This document shows, one piece after another, positions 54,340 through 64,000 of a stretch of DNA of 64,000 nucleotides (within the stretch, counting starts at the first letter, position 1; every line of letters begins with the position of its first letter). Source of the stretch: Bolinopsis microptera (taxonomy: Eukaryota; Ctenophora; Tentaculata; Lobata; Bolinopsidae); NCBI RefSeq assembly GCF_026151205.1, contig NC_087076.1, positions 18,155,419 through 18,219,418 of the forward strand, written 5' to 3'. Below the pieces are notes generated by a model. The model was not told where the DNA came from and did no database searches. It saw only the letters and a list, made by a program, of their open reading frames with translations. The translations under genes were made by a program, and so were the position numbers.

Positions 54340-55566
54340 ATGTCAGTTCAAAAAACAGAAAAGAAGGTTGATATCAAAGAGGAGGTTGATATCAAAGAAG
54401 AGGTTGATATCAAAGAAGAGGTTGATATCAAAGAAGAGGTTGATATCAAAGAAGAGGTTGACATCAAAGAAGAGGTTGACATCAAAGAAGAGGTTGATAT
54501 CAAAGAAGAGGTTGATATCAAAGAAGAGGTTGATATCAAAGAAGAGGTTGATATCAAAGAAGAGGTTGATATCAAAGAAGAGGTTGATATCAAAGAAGAG
54601 GTTGATATCAAAGAAGAGGTTGATATCAAAGAGGAAATGACAGACGACCAGCAAGTTAGCACTACTTCAACCTGGTTATCATCAGTATGCACTTGTAAAT
54701 GTGAGAAGGATGCCGAAAATAACAATCTTAAGACTGAACTTGAAAACCCACCGGCTGATCAGGATGAATTTAATTCAGAACACCTAAAAAACCAAGTTGC
54801 AAACGGTGACGTTGTAAAAATGGAAGATGTCAATATTTTCTGTGGTGCCCTGACTAATACTGAACCTTTGGACTGCAAAGAATTTCAGTGTGATAATTGC
54901 AATCTTCCACTCACACCATCGAACACAAGGCCTGCTACAGGAAAGTCCTCATCTGTTCCTACACCTACCGAGCCTGATCGTGGCAATGTTGGTGACACTA
55001 TTGGAGAAGCCACTCCGTCCGCTAAAAAGCTTGCTAACAAACGTCACAAGTGTGCACTGTGTGACTACAGGACGAATAATTCTGCAATGTTGAAAAGACA
55101 TACACGGACACACACTGGAGAGAGACCTTATTCTTGCAGTTTGTGTGATTTCAAATCAATTCAATCGAGCCATCTAGCTCCTCACAAACTGACACATACC
55201 GGAGAGAAACCTTATTCTTGCACTTTGTGTGATTATAAATCAAATCAATCGGGCAATCTTACTACTCACAAACGGACACACACGGGAGAGAGACCTTATT
55301 CTTGCAGTTTGTGTGATTATAAATCAAGTACATCGACCAGTCTTGCAACTCACAAACTGTCACACACCGGAGAAAGACCTCACCACTGTACTGTCTGCGA
55401 CTTTAAAGCGAGGACAGCTGGAACTTTGAAAAAGCATATGTTGACACATAATAGGCAGTATGGCTGTGAATATTGTGACTGTAAGCCTAGGTCAAAGGAC
55501 GCTTTGTTAAAACATATAAGATCGAGGCATATACTACCTCACCTAAACAAAGGTCATAATCATTAA
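54340..55566 (+). CDS. C2H2 zinc-finger protein with 15 SUMO-consensus repeats
   Basis: A 408-residue nuclear DNA-binding protein, one exon. After MSVQKTEKK come 15 copies of VDIKEE (54367-54636, 18 bp each), every one containing IKEE, which fits the SUMO acceptor consensus (hydrophobic-Lys-x-Glu). A spacer region has VKMED, another consensus site, and the cysteine pair CDNCNL. Six fingers follow: CALCDYRTNNSAMLKRH, CSLCDFKSIQSSHLAPH, CTLCDYKSNQSGNLTTH, CSLCDYKSSTSTSLATH, CTVCDFKARTAGTLKKH and a C-terminal CEYCDCKPRSKDALLKH, with TGE(R/K)P linkers. The start lies just after a splice-acceptor-like atcag|gaATG that is conserved in the other copies. AATAAA signals lie at 55924 and 55940. Likely a transcriptional regulator. 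This is the only intact copy in the local family. Confidence 0.9.
   Translation: MSVQKTEKKVDIKEEVDIKEEVDIKEEVDIKEEVDIKEEVDIKEEVDIKEEVDIKEEVDIKEEVDIKEEVDIKEEVDIKEEVDIKEEVDIKEEVDIKEEMTDDQQVSTTSTWLSSVCTCKCEKDAENNNLKTELENPPADQDEFNSEHLKNQVANGDVVKMEDVNIFCGALTNTEPLDCKEFQCDNCNLPLTPSNTRPATGKSSSVPTPTEPDRGNVGDTIGEATPSAKKLANKRHKCALCDYRTNNSAMLKRHTRTHTGERPYSCSLCDFKSIQSSHLAPHKLTHTGEKPYSCTLCDYKSNQSGNLTTHKRTHTGERPYSCSLCDYKSSTSTSLATHKLSHTGERPHHCTVCDFKARTAGTLKKHMLTHNRQYGCEYCDCKPRSKDALLKHIRSRHILPHLNKGHNH
54367..54636 (+). repeat. In-frame 18-bp coding minisatellite (15 units)
   Basis: gttgatatcaaagaagag repeated 15 times with a few silent or A/G changes. The neighbouring gene copies have the motif only once (VDIKEKM at 56,434; VDIKEEM at 63,807), so the expansion is specific to this copy. 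Confidence 0.97.
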
Positions 55567-56280
55567 GAAAGTTAAATCCAAAGAAATGTCTGGAATCATA
55601 ATTGATAGAAGTTTGTTGGTTAATTTAGTAATAGGAATTATTATTAAAAGCAGGTACATGATAGATTTAAGATAGAGTTGTTGATCGAACACTATACGAA
55701 TAGTCGACTATTCGTTATATGAGTAATAATATTTAAAAGTTGGACTTCTTTATTTCATTAAATTGGGTGGTATGGTTGTCTTACTTATGACGATATTTTC
55801 GAATTATACCAATACCGTGAGATTTGGAAGAATATGATAATTTAGACACATTCAGATTTAAATTGATATTTTTTGCATTAATTGCAAAATCTACATTAAG
55901 ATTTGATTAAACTGGATTTATAAAATAAATTATCATATGAATAAAACAGTATTAAATCAGTAATGGCTCCCAGAGCTCGACTTCATCAAATGTATCGATT
56001 TTAAAACTACTTTTCTATACCATATCGGGAAACATTTGGTCGGCTAGATTATGAGCGCTATAACGACTACGTTCATACCCATAGTTTTCGTTGCTGAAAA
56101 TTTGTTACCGATCAGTGTAGACGAGCAAACTTCATTTCCCGTTAATTGCTAAATAAAATTTGTTTGAGATTGAATGTTCAGTATTTTTGATGATTGAGTT
56201 GTTACAGATTATAGTACTATAGTTTTATAGTTTCAATGTGCATTGTGCATAGTACATTATTTCATCAAGTTTCGTTCAGG
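55567..56280. other. Zinc-finger gene 3' flank and next copy's 5' flank
   Basis: AT-rich. The 3' part of this flank is shared with 51,360-51,600 and 63,410-63,620. The 5' leader of the next copy (cacattcctttcgagctg, 56,320) is shared with 54,260 and 63,690. Confidence 0.7.
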
Positions 56281-56400
56281 CATCACAACAGTAATTAATA
56301 GTAATACTAATAGCTTCACATTCCTTTCGAGCTGCAAAAATATTTGTTATTGTGCTTGCTAAAAACGTGAACAACATTCATTTGAAACCTTCAATTAGGA

Positions 56401-56730
56401 ATGTCAGTTAAAAAAACAGAAAAGTTTAAGAAGGTTGATATCAAAGAGAAGATGCCAGACGACCAGCAAGTTAGCACTACTTTAACCTGGTTATCATCAG
56501 TATGCACTTGTAAATGTGAGAAGGATGCCAAAAATAAAAATTTGAAGGCTGAACTTGAAAGCGTACCAGCTGATCAGGATGAATTTAATTCATAACACCT
56601 AAAAAACCAAGTCACAAATGGTGCCCTGACTAATGCTGAACCTTTGGACTGCAAAGAATTTCAGTGTGATAATTTCAATCTTCTGCTCACACCATCGAAG
56701 ACAAGGCCTGCTACAGTTTGTTTTAAAGAC
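56401..56730 (+). pseudogene. Zinc-finger gene copy 3, truncated
   Basis: Starts MSVKKTEKFKKVDIKEKM and follows copy 2 through the acidic spacer, but TCA-GAA is replaced by a stop at 56593-56595 (EFNS*). Further homology (LKNQVTNGALTNAEPLDCKE) has a deletion and ends near 56,720 without reaching the fingers. The sequence then changes abruptly to AT-rich DNA. Confidence 0.88.
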
Positions 56731-57010
56731 CCAAGGGCCACCCCTAAGGGCTTTGAAACCGGTTTATTAAGTACAATATAATATTAAAAAAATACTGCAA
56801 TCGTAACATTCATGTCGATTCTAACTGAAATAATATAATCTGTAGTTTAAATGATAATACTTACTGTCACTTAATTAAGAAATATGATAATACAATAAAA
56901 TAAATATCTCTTTTATTTCCACACTAATTCTCACACCAAGCTTTCACACACCAAAACTTTAAATTTGATCAGATTACAAATTTCCTAATATATACGTTTC
57001 TTATCTTTAG

Positions 57011-57959
57011 TTAAAAGTCAGGGGTGCAGCCGTTGAACTTAAAGTAATTGATCACGATTGATTGGTGTTCCAAAAGCACACGTTTTGCATTAGACTTGTA
57101 AATGTTTATTGAAAATAAGCTGGGAAGACACGGTATATTTAAGTTTGTTTCAGTGATGGCAAGCAGTGGGCCTTTGAAAAATACTGATTGTCTAAAAGTG
57201 TTACTACCGTTAGTAAGAAGCCAGTCAGAGCTAGTCTCATGGCTGGAATTAACTGTCGGGATATTACTTGGAAAAAGGCCTTTGATTGATTTTGGCACTG
57301 TTTCAGGGAAGTATTTCATCCTGTGCATCTTACTATATATAAAGCGAGACGATATATATATATTTATCTGTGCCATTTTACTGACACCACGGCATCAACT
57401 TTAACACGACTTTCCGCAAAAACCGTAAAAGATATACAACTGAAACTTTTTTGACTGGGTCAAATGCTTTAATGGCCTTCAAATCAGCATGAAAAAATAA
57501 AGAATTGGCCAAGAAATAGGAGTTTTAGAGCCCAAAATTTGGACCCCCAAGTGGTGTCAAAAACGCGAATTAAATAGGTAATAATTATTTTAGTCTCTTG
57601 ATTCTTGACACCACTTTAGGGTTAGACGGGTTCCTGCTAGTTAATATAAGTGCGTTCTTCACGATAATTCCATAAATAGTGAGAATTCCATACTCTTTAA
57701 ACTTAAAGCTATCCCTCGTGTGTGCAGGCAATTGGCCGTCCTTGTAGAAATAGTTGACGTAACCTGGCATAATCATTCTCACTCCTTGTTTCTGTTTGGT
57801 GAATAGTGAATCAATGTGTGATTTGGCAGCGAAACCCCAAACGAGGGAACAGAAATTGAGGTGAGATTGAACAAGGCTGTGATAAATTTGAAGCCTGACT
57901 TTTAACGGGGGGGGGGGGGGGGGGGGGGGGGGGGTGGGGGGAGATAACTTATTATTCAA
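57011..57959 (-). pseudogene. LINE reverse transcriptase 3' fragment
   Basis: 57959-57585 encodes the RT thumb region (VRLQIYHSLVQSHLNFCSLV, FTKQKQGVRMIMPGYVN, PAHTRDSFKFKEYGILTIY), and 57376-57011 the C-terminal end (SNTFRQSVFFKGPLLAI, FSINIYKSNAKRVLL). Both are typical of Jockey/RTE-type ORF2. About 200 bases between them are out of frame and partly shared with 2,665-2,800. A 30-base G/C tract (57,907) abuts the 5' edge. Confidence 0.75.
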
Positions 57960-60240
57960 GAGTGAATTGACAGGTGTGTGGAGTATAGTAACGTTATGTT
58001 GTAACAGTGTTGCCAGTCAGATTAGTGTCAGATTAATTCAGTGCAAAAGCAGTAAATGTAGGCACGGTTAAGTCATAAGTGTGGAGATAAAATGATATTT
58101 TTTGGTTTCTTTCATCATGCAAGGGAAGGAAGGTTAGGTACCGGAGGGGCACAGGTTAGGAGGGGCTGAGGGGATATTTTGAGGAATATATGTCAGTCCG
58201 TTAAGGGATTGGATCGAGAGAATGTAATGAATATGATTATTTCAGGATGTATCGAGGGGGTACGTGAGCAATTCATGGTTAACTGTGTATTATTTTAAGA
58301 TTTAAGGGGGGGGGGGGGGGGGGGTTCACCCTGATTTTGTTGTGAAACTTGGTTTCGAGATACTGAATTTAGCATTGTAATAGAACTCAATTATAGGGTT
58401 TCAATATTTTTACATGAAATTTTCAGAATCAACGTAGAATCGCATTTCGGCCGCCAAATTCTGAAAAATGCCTGGCAAATTTTGGAATTCGGCCGCCAAT
58501 TTTTTAAAAAGGCCTAACTCAAAATTCCAATACAAAACTTAAGGTCGAAATGCAATTCTACGTTGATTCTGAAAATTTCATGTAAAAATATTGAAACCCT
58601 ATTGAGTTCTATTGTTTTGAGCGAGGTCAGTTTTGCAAATATCGCGAACTGAGATATGGGCAATTTTGTTCATTTTTTGCGATTATTTTAACACAGAATC
58701 CACAGTTAGGTAGATACTAAGCTGATGGTCATAAATAATGTGTAGTATAGGCTTACCTTCCATATAAAGTTGGTTTTATTCAACAATATTGATATTTGAC
58801 CAATTTATGGGCCAAAATTGATCAAATTTGGTGCGTATGCCCAAATATGGTCATATGGTTTTTTGCTCATAACTCAGTCATTTTTTGTCCAATCTTGGTG
58901 ATTCCCCCCCCCCCCCCCCCCCCTTAAGACGGCAGACTTGACATACTTTCAGCCACCAGAGCATCAGTGGGATTGGCTGCCTGCTGAATCGTTCTGTTGT
59001 GTGTCAGACTTGTTTTCTTTTCGTAGCGCTACGTATTTTTATAATTATATTATGGGAGATAGCAAGAGGGGGAGTTTGGAGTGGGCTGGCGAAATTAGGA
59101 CCAACACTTCAAGGAATGGGGGAGAGATGAAATTTATATGAATGAGACCCGGATGATGCTAGCATTGGAAAGGGAGAGGGAGGTTATTCGGGGAGATGTG
59201 ATGTCACTAGTGAATTATATAAGACGGTGTATTAGTTTGAAAACTTGGAAAGTTCTCACTGCGTTTTAAATTTTGAGAGGTGCCGGGGTATAGGTATGGT
59301 ATTTTTATAATGAAAGAAACTAACAGAGGCTGCTCGTGGGAGCTGGCTGGCAGTTACTGGGCCGCGCTCAGCCTGTCATTCCGCCTAATGATTATGAACA
59401 TGATAGCCTGAGGAGTGAGGTCCCCATGGTAAGCTGGCAGTTTTGTTGGGTGTCCGACCGACTGGGGGAGGGGGCTTGGGGGCCGCCCCAAGTTTACAAT
59501 TAACTATGTGTTAAAACTGCGCGTCTAAGTTGTCCAAACGAGGATTGGACACCCTACAACACAAAATTTCACAAAGAATAAGATCATGCGTGCGCTTACA
59601 TTCGAACGTTTGATCGAATGAATAGAGAGCTTTATATTGCGGTTAGATATTTCCGAATACCATTACTAATCACTATTTCTATTTTCAAGCACCAGCCACC
59701 AAATAATAATTTTAAGGCGTCCACGGACGCCTGGACGCCCTCAATAGCCGCCTCTGGAAACTAGGACTACTTTTCTGTGAAGAGTGTGATGAATATTTGA
59801 ATATGATGATCCGAAAGCGGTTTTGGAAATAAAGTCAAGGAGTGCCTATGTGAGACACTGGTTTATTAATTATGAGTAAAAGCCGAGAAATACAGGGCTG
59901 AGAAATGTAACGGACAGGTGAGTATTGTATTGAGTGAGTGAAGTGCAAGATAGAAAGTTATGGTTGTTATATCGGTGTCCACCTGAAACATTTATATTAG
60001 TCGAAGTATATCATGTTACGTCTGAGCCGTGTGTTTACTATAACAAGAACACCTCGGGCTGAGCCATGATTTAAGTTCCATATAGAGTGGCTATCGTTAA
60101 ATGTTCAGTTATAGTTTGCGAGTTTTATAAAGTATTCAGTTTCTTCTATTAAACGAGGTAGCGGTTGTTTGCTCGTTTGCTTGTTTTGCTTGTTTTGCTT
60201 GTTTTACATATGGATCCACTCGGAGACATGGCGGTGGCAA
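57960..60240. other. Intergenic, AT-rich with foldback and poly(G)/poly(C) runs
   Basis: No gene is supported. G/C tracts lie at 58,304-58,324 and 58,905-58,923. A 65-bp foldback lies at 58,385-58,609. A short frame at 58,938-59,141 has no known domain. Confidence 0.5.
58385..58609. repeat. 65-bp inverted repeat
   Basis: The arm 58385-58449 (gggtttcaatatttttacat and onward) is the near-perfect reverse complement of 58545-58609, with about 95 bases between, in which tcggccgccaa occurs twice. A foldback element or MITE. Confidence 0.85.
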
Positions 60241-60700
60241 TACTAGTGGTAACTAGTGGAAATACTAGTGAAATGTGGTGAGAGGTTATAAATAGTGTAA
60301 ATACTATTGGAGCATGGGAACTGGTGATAAATAGTGGAAATACTATTGGAGCAGGGCGAGAGGTGATAAATAGTGGAAATACTATTGGAGCATGGTGAGA
60401 GGTGATAAATAGTGGAAATACTATTGGAGCATGGCGATAGGTGATAATAGTGGAATGACTATTGGAACATGGTCATATGGTGAGAGAGGATAAATAGTGG
60501 AATTACTATTGGAACATGGTGAGGGATGATAAATAGTGGAATTACTATTGGAACATGGTGAGGGATGATAAATAGTGGAATTACTATTGGAACATGGTGA
60601 GAGGTGATAAATAGTGCAAATACTATTGGACCATGGTGAGAGGTAAGAAATAGTGGAAATACTATTGGAGCATGGTGATTGGTGACGGGTGAGAGGTGGT
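60240..60700. repeat. 39-bp tandem repeats
   Basis: Units of the type gatggtgagaggtgataaat then agtggaaatactattggagc, about eleven copies with drift. It grades into the purine-rich repeats to the right. Confidence 0.85.
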
Positions 60701-61660
60701 ATTAGAAAGAGACACATCGATGCACTAGGAGATATTGCGGTGGCGATACTAGCGGTAATTATGGAAGTGCTGTTGGAACGTGATGAGTGCTGATATTGGA
60801 AGGATACACATAAATCCATTTGGAGATATTGCGGTGGCAATTCTAGTGGTATATAGTGGAAATAATATTGGAACATGGTGAGTGGTAACAGAGCATTGAA
60901 CATTATTCCAGGGTAAATCTCGAAGGAGAAACATTTGAAGGAGATACGAGGAGACATTAGAAGGAGACCCGTGGAAGAAGACACACATGTACTTTGGAAG
61001 GAGATATGGGTAGACATTGGAAGACATTGAAAGGAGACATTGGAAGAAGACACGCAGACATATTGGAAGGAGACATATGGAAACGCATGGAGGTATTAGG
61101 AGATATTGCGGTAACAATACTAGTGGTAACTAGTGGAAATATTAGTGAAACGTGGTGAGTGGTAACAGAGCATTGAACATCATTCCATGGTAAATCTCGA
61201 AGGGGAAACATTTGAAGGAGTTACGGGGAGACATTAGAAGGAGACCCGTGGAAGAAGACACGCAGAAACTTTGGAAGGATATATGAGGGGACATAAGAAG
61301 ACAGTGAAAGGAGACATTGGAAGGAGACAAATGGAGACATTGGAAGGAGACACGCAGACACATTGGAGGGAGTGAGACACGAGGAAACACCAAAAGAAGA
61401 CATATGGAGACATAGGAAGGATAAACATGGAGACATTAGAAGAAGACACGTGGAGACATTGGAATGAGACACTGGCAGACATGGGATGGATACACGTGAA
61501 GAAAATGGAAGGAGACACGTGGAGACATTGGGAGGAGACACGCAGAGACGTAGGAAGGAGACACGTGGATACATTGGAAGAAAAGACGTGGAGACATTGG
61601 GAGGAGACACGCAGAGACGTAGGAAGGAGACACGTGGAGACATTAGAAGAAAAGACGTGG
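60700..61660. repeat. Purine-rich degenerate repeats (gacattggaaggagacacg)
   Basis: Irregular repeats of gacattggaaggagacac. A block of about 180 bases near 60,790-60,970 is duplicated near 61,085-61,265 (cagagcattgaaca and aatctcgaagg landmarks). The minus-strand Ser/Pro/Cys-rich frames are artefacts of composition. Confidence 0.85.
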
Positions 61661-63170
61661 AGACAGATTGGAGGACACATGGATTGGAGGTCGCATGGAA
61701 GCAAAGATCGGAGACAGATTGGAGGACACATAGATTGGAGGTCGCATGGAAGCAGGGATCGGAGACAGATTGGAGGACACATGGATTGGAGGTCACATAG
61801 AAGCATGGATCGGAGACAGATTGGAGGACACATAGATTGGAGGTCGCATGGAAGCAAAGATCGGAGACAGATTGGAGGACACATGGATTGGAGGTCGCAT
61901 AGAAGCATGGATCGGGGACAGATTGGAGGACACATAGATTGGAGGTCGCATGGAAGCAAAGATCGGAGACAGATTGGAGGACACATGGATTGGAGGTCAC
62001 ATAGAAGCATGGATCGGGGACAGATTGGAGGACACATAGATTGGAGGTCGCATGGAAGCATGGATCGGAGACAGATTGGAGGACACATGGATTGGAGGTC
62101 GCATGGAAGCATGGATCGGAGACAGATTGGAGGACACATGGATGGGAGGTCGCATGGAAGCAGGGATTGGAGACAGATTGGAGGACACATGGATTGGAGG
62201 TCACATAGAAGCATGGATCGGAGACAGATTGGAGGACATAGATTGGAGGTCGCATGGAAGCAAAGATCGGAGACAGATTGGAGGACACATGGATTGGAGG
62301 TCACATAGAAGCATGGATCGGGGACAGATTGGAGGACACATGGATTGGAGGTCACATAGAAGCATGGATCGGGGACAGATTGGAGGACACATAGATTGGA
62401 GGTCGCATGGAAGCAAAGATCGGAGACAGATTGGAGGACACATGGATTGGAGGTCGCATGGAAGCATGGATCGGGGACAGATTGGAGGACACATAGATTG
62501 GAGGTCGCATGGAAGCAGGGATTGGAGACAGATTGGAGGACACATGGATTGGAGGTCGCATGGAAGCATGGATCGGAGACAGATTGGAGGACACATAGAT
62601 TGGAGGTCGCATGGAAGCAAAGATCGGAGACAGATTGGAGGACACATGGATTGGAGGTCACATAGAAGCATGGATCGGGGACAGATTGGAGGACACATAG
62701 ATTGGAGGTCGCATGGAAGCATGGATCGGAGACAGATTGGAGGACACATGGATTGGAGGTCGCATGGAAGCAGGGATCGGAGACAGATTGGAGGACACAT
62801 GGATGGGAGGTCGCATGGAAGCAGGGATTGGAGACAGATTGGAGGACACATGGATTGGAGGTCGCATGGAAGCATGGATCGGAGACAGATTGGAGGACAC
62901 ATAGATTGGAGGTCGCATGGAAGCAAAGATCGGAGACAGATTGGAGGACACATGGATTGGAGGTCACATAGAAGCATGGATCGGGGACAGATTGGAGGAC
63001 ACATAGATTGGAGGTCGCATGGAAGCATGGATCGGAGACAGATTGGAGGACACATGGATTGGAGGTCGCATGGAAGCAGGGATCGGAGACAGATTGGAGG
63101 ACACATGGATTGGAGGTCCATGGAACTGGAAGCATGGATCGGAGACAGATTGGAGGACACATGGATGGAG
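61660..63170. repeat. 51-bp satellite with 306-bp higher-order period
   Basis: About 29 units of 51 bp (gacagattggaggacacatg, then gattggaggtcgcatggaag, then a variable catggatcgga, caaagatcgga or cagggatcgga). Because 51 is a multiple of three, long frames stay open on both strands (up to 642 codons), but they show only the repeat. Variants recur every six units (306 bp), for example 62,396, 62,702 and 63,008. Confidence 0.95.
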
Positions 63171-63774
63171 GTATACAAGATATTATGGTGGAGGAAAAAC
63201 ATTACAATTAAGCCATGATAGACATTTATTCCTGGGATGGTGGAAAGGAGACAATCAAGCTAGATAAAGCGGAAAAGAGACAATAAAGCCTGATATAGTT
63301 ATACTGCTAGGGTGAAACTTCAAAACCTGATAGATGCAGATCTACAAGCTTGCAGATAGAGGAAGAAGACACATTGAGACATTATAGTGCGAGGATCAGG
63401 ACATTATTTATTGATAGGAATTATTATTAAAAGCATGTTTGATAGATTCAAGATACAGTTGTTAAACGACACTATACAAATAGTCGACTAATCGTTTTAT
63501 GAGTAATAATATTTAAAAGTTGAACTTCTTTATTTCATTTAATTGGGTGATACGGTTGTCTTACTCATGACGATATTTTTGAATTATACCGATACCGTGA
63601 GATTTAGTAGAATATACTAAAGTTTTATAGTTTCAATGTGCATAATACATTATTTCATCAAGTGTCGTTCAGGCACCATAACAGTAATTCACATTCCTTT
63701 CGAGCTGCAAAAATATTTGTTATTGTGCTTGCTAAAAACGTAACCAACATTCATTTGAAACTTTCAATCAGGAA
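63171..63774. other. Satellite edge and zinc-finger copy 4 upstream flank
   Basis: From about 63,409 the sequence matches the 3' flank of the intact zinc-finger gene, then the 5' leader used by the family, so copies are joined head to tail here. Confidence 0.75.
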
Positions 63775-64000
63775 TGTCAGTTCAAAAAACGGAAAAGTTT
63801 GATGAGGTTGATATCAAAGAGGAGATGACAGACGACCAGCATGAGCAAGTTAGCACTAATTCAACCTGGTTATCATCAGTATGCACTTGTAAATGTAAGA
63901 AGGATGTCGAAAATAACAATCTGAAGGCTGAACTTGAAGGTGTACCGGCTGATCAGGATGAATTTAATTCAGAACACCTTAAAAACCAAGTTGCAAACGG
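63775..64000 (+). CDS. Zinc-finger gene copy 4, N-terminal part, runs off the window
   Basis: MSVQKTEKFDEVDIKEEMTD and the acidic spacer (WLSSVCTCKCKKDVENNN, ADQDEFNSEHLKNQVAN) are open to the window end, with one VDIKEE motif only. Relative to copy 2 it has a small in-frame insertion (HEQ) after DDQ. The fingers would lie beyond 64,000, so whether this copy is intact cannot be judged. Confidence 0.85.

Noticed and set aside
54343-54725. Minus-strand FFDINL and LISTSS repeat proteins
   Set aside because: Shadows of the VDIKEE repeat on the opposite strand.
61221-63218. Very long frames (355, 388 and 642 codons) on both strands
   Set aside because: The 51-bp satellite unit is a multiple of three and has no stops; the proteins are pure repeat on opposite strands at once.

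Overview
The window is animal nuclear DNA. It has short spliced exons with GT-AG introns, metazoan housekeeping genes (exosome subunit EXOSC9, splicing factor U2AF2, CDV3), a rhodopsin-like receptor, a papain-family protease and a urea-transporter homologue, set among many retrotransposons, MITEs and satellites. Intronless U2AF2, the receptor type and the retroelement families suggest a non-vertebrate animal, probably a cnidarian (perhaps a hydrozoan). That placement is an inference of moderate strength.

Layout. 0.1-1.5 kb: cathepsin-like gene (-). 3.4-4.6 kb: single-exon 7TM receptor (-). 6.3-9.0 kb: EXOSC9 (+), whose last 3' splice site lies in a 40-bp tandem array. 9.7-13.8 kb: a 499-bp MITE, degenerate telomere-like DNA and a broken transposon-associated ORF. 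13.8-17.7 kb: a CTCCTC-rich mega-satellite bounded by inverted termini. 18.2-28.6 kb: a nested retrotransposon. The outer element is an R2-like LINE with a C-terminal restriction-like nuclease, flanked by identical 91-bp direct repeats and split by two insertions of one poly(A) LINE with RNase H. 29.3-30.7 kb: U2AF2 (+). 31.1-32.8 kb: CDV3 (+, six exons). 33.4-45.1 kb: on the minus strand, a urea transporter fused to ankyrin repeats (12 exons, phases consistent), followed downstream by a second ankyrin exon set. The latter begins with an exon whose 3' end plus 5' splice site is repeated about 21 times. A Cys/Lys-rich secreted-protein gene sits in the first large transporter intron region. 46.8-51 kb: a (TCAGGG)n block, a pogo-like transposon remnant and a mariner-type MITE. 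49-64 kb: a tandem family of C2H2 zinc-finger genes. One copy is intact and carries 15 copies of a SUMO-consensus hexapeptide; the others are broken or run off the window. LINE fragments and a 51-bp higher-order satellite separate them.

The host genes do not form one pathway, although U2AF2 (3' splice-site recognition) and EXOSC9 (RNA decay) are both RNA-processing factors. The most unusual theme is that splice junctions themselves have become tandem repeats in two separate genes, one amplifying an acceptor and the other a donor. Exon limits were read by eye from splice consensus, phase and homology, and may be off by a base in places.
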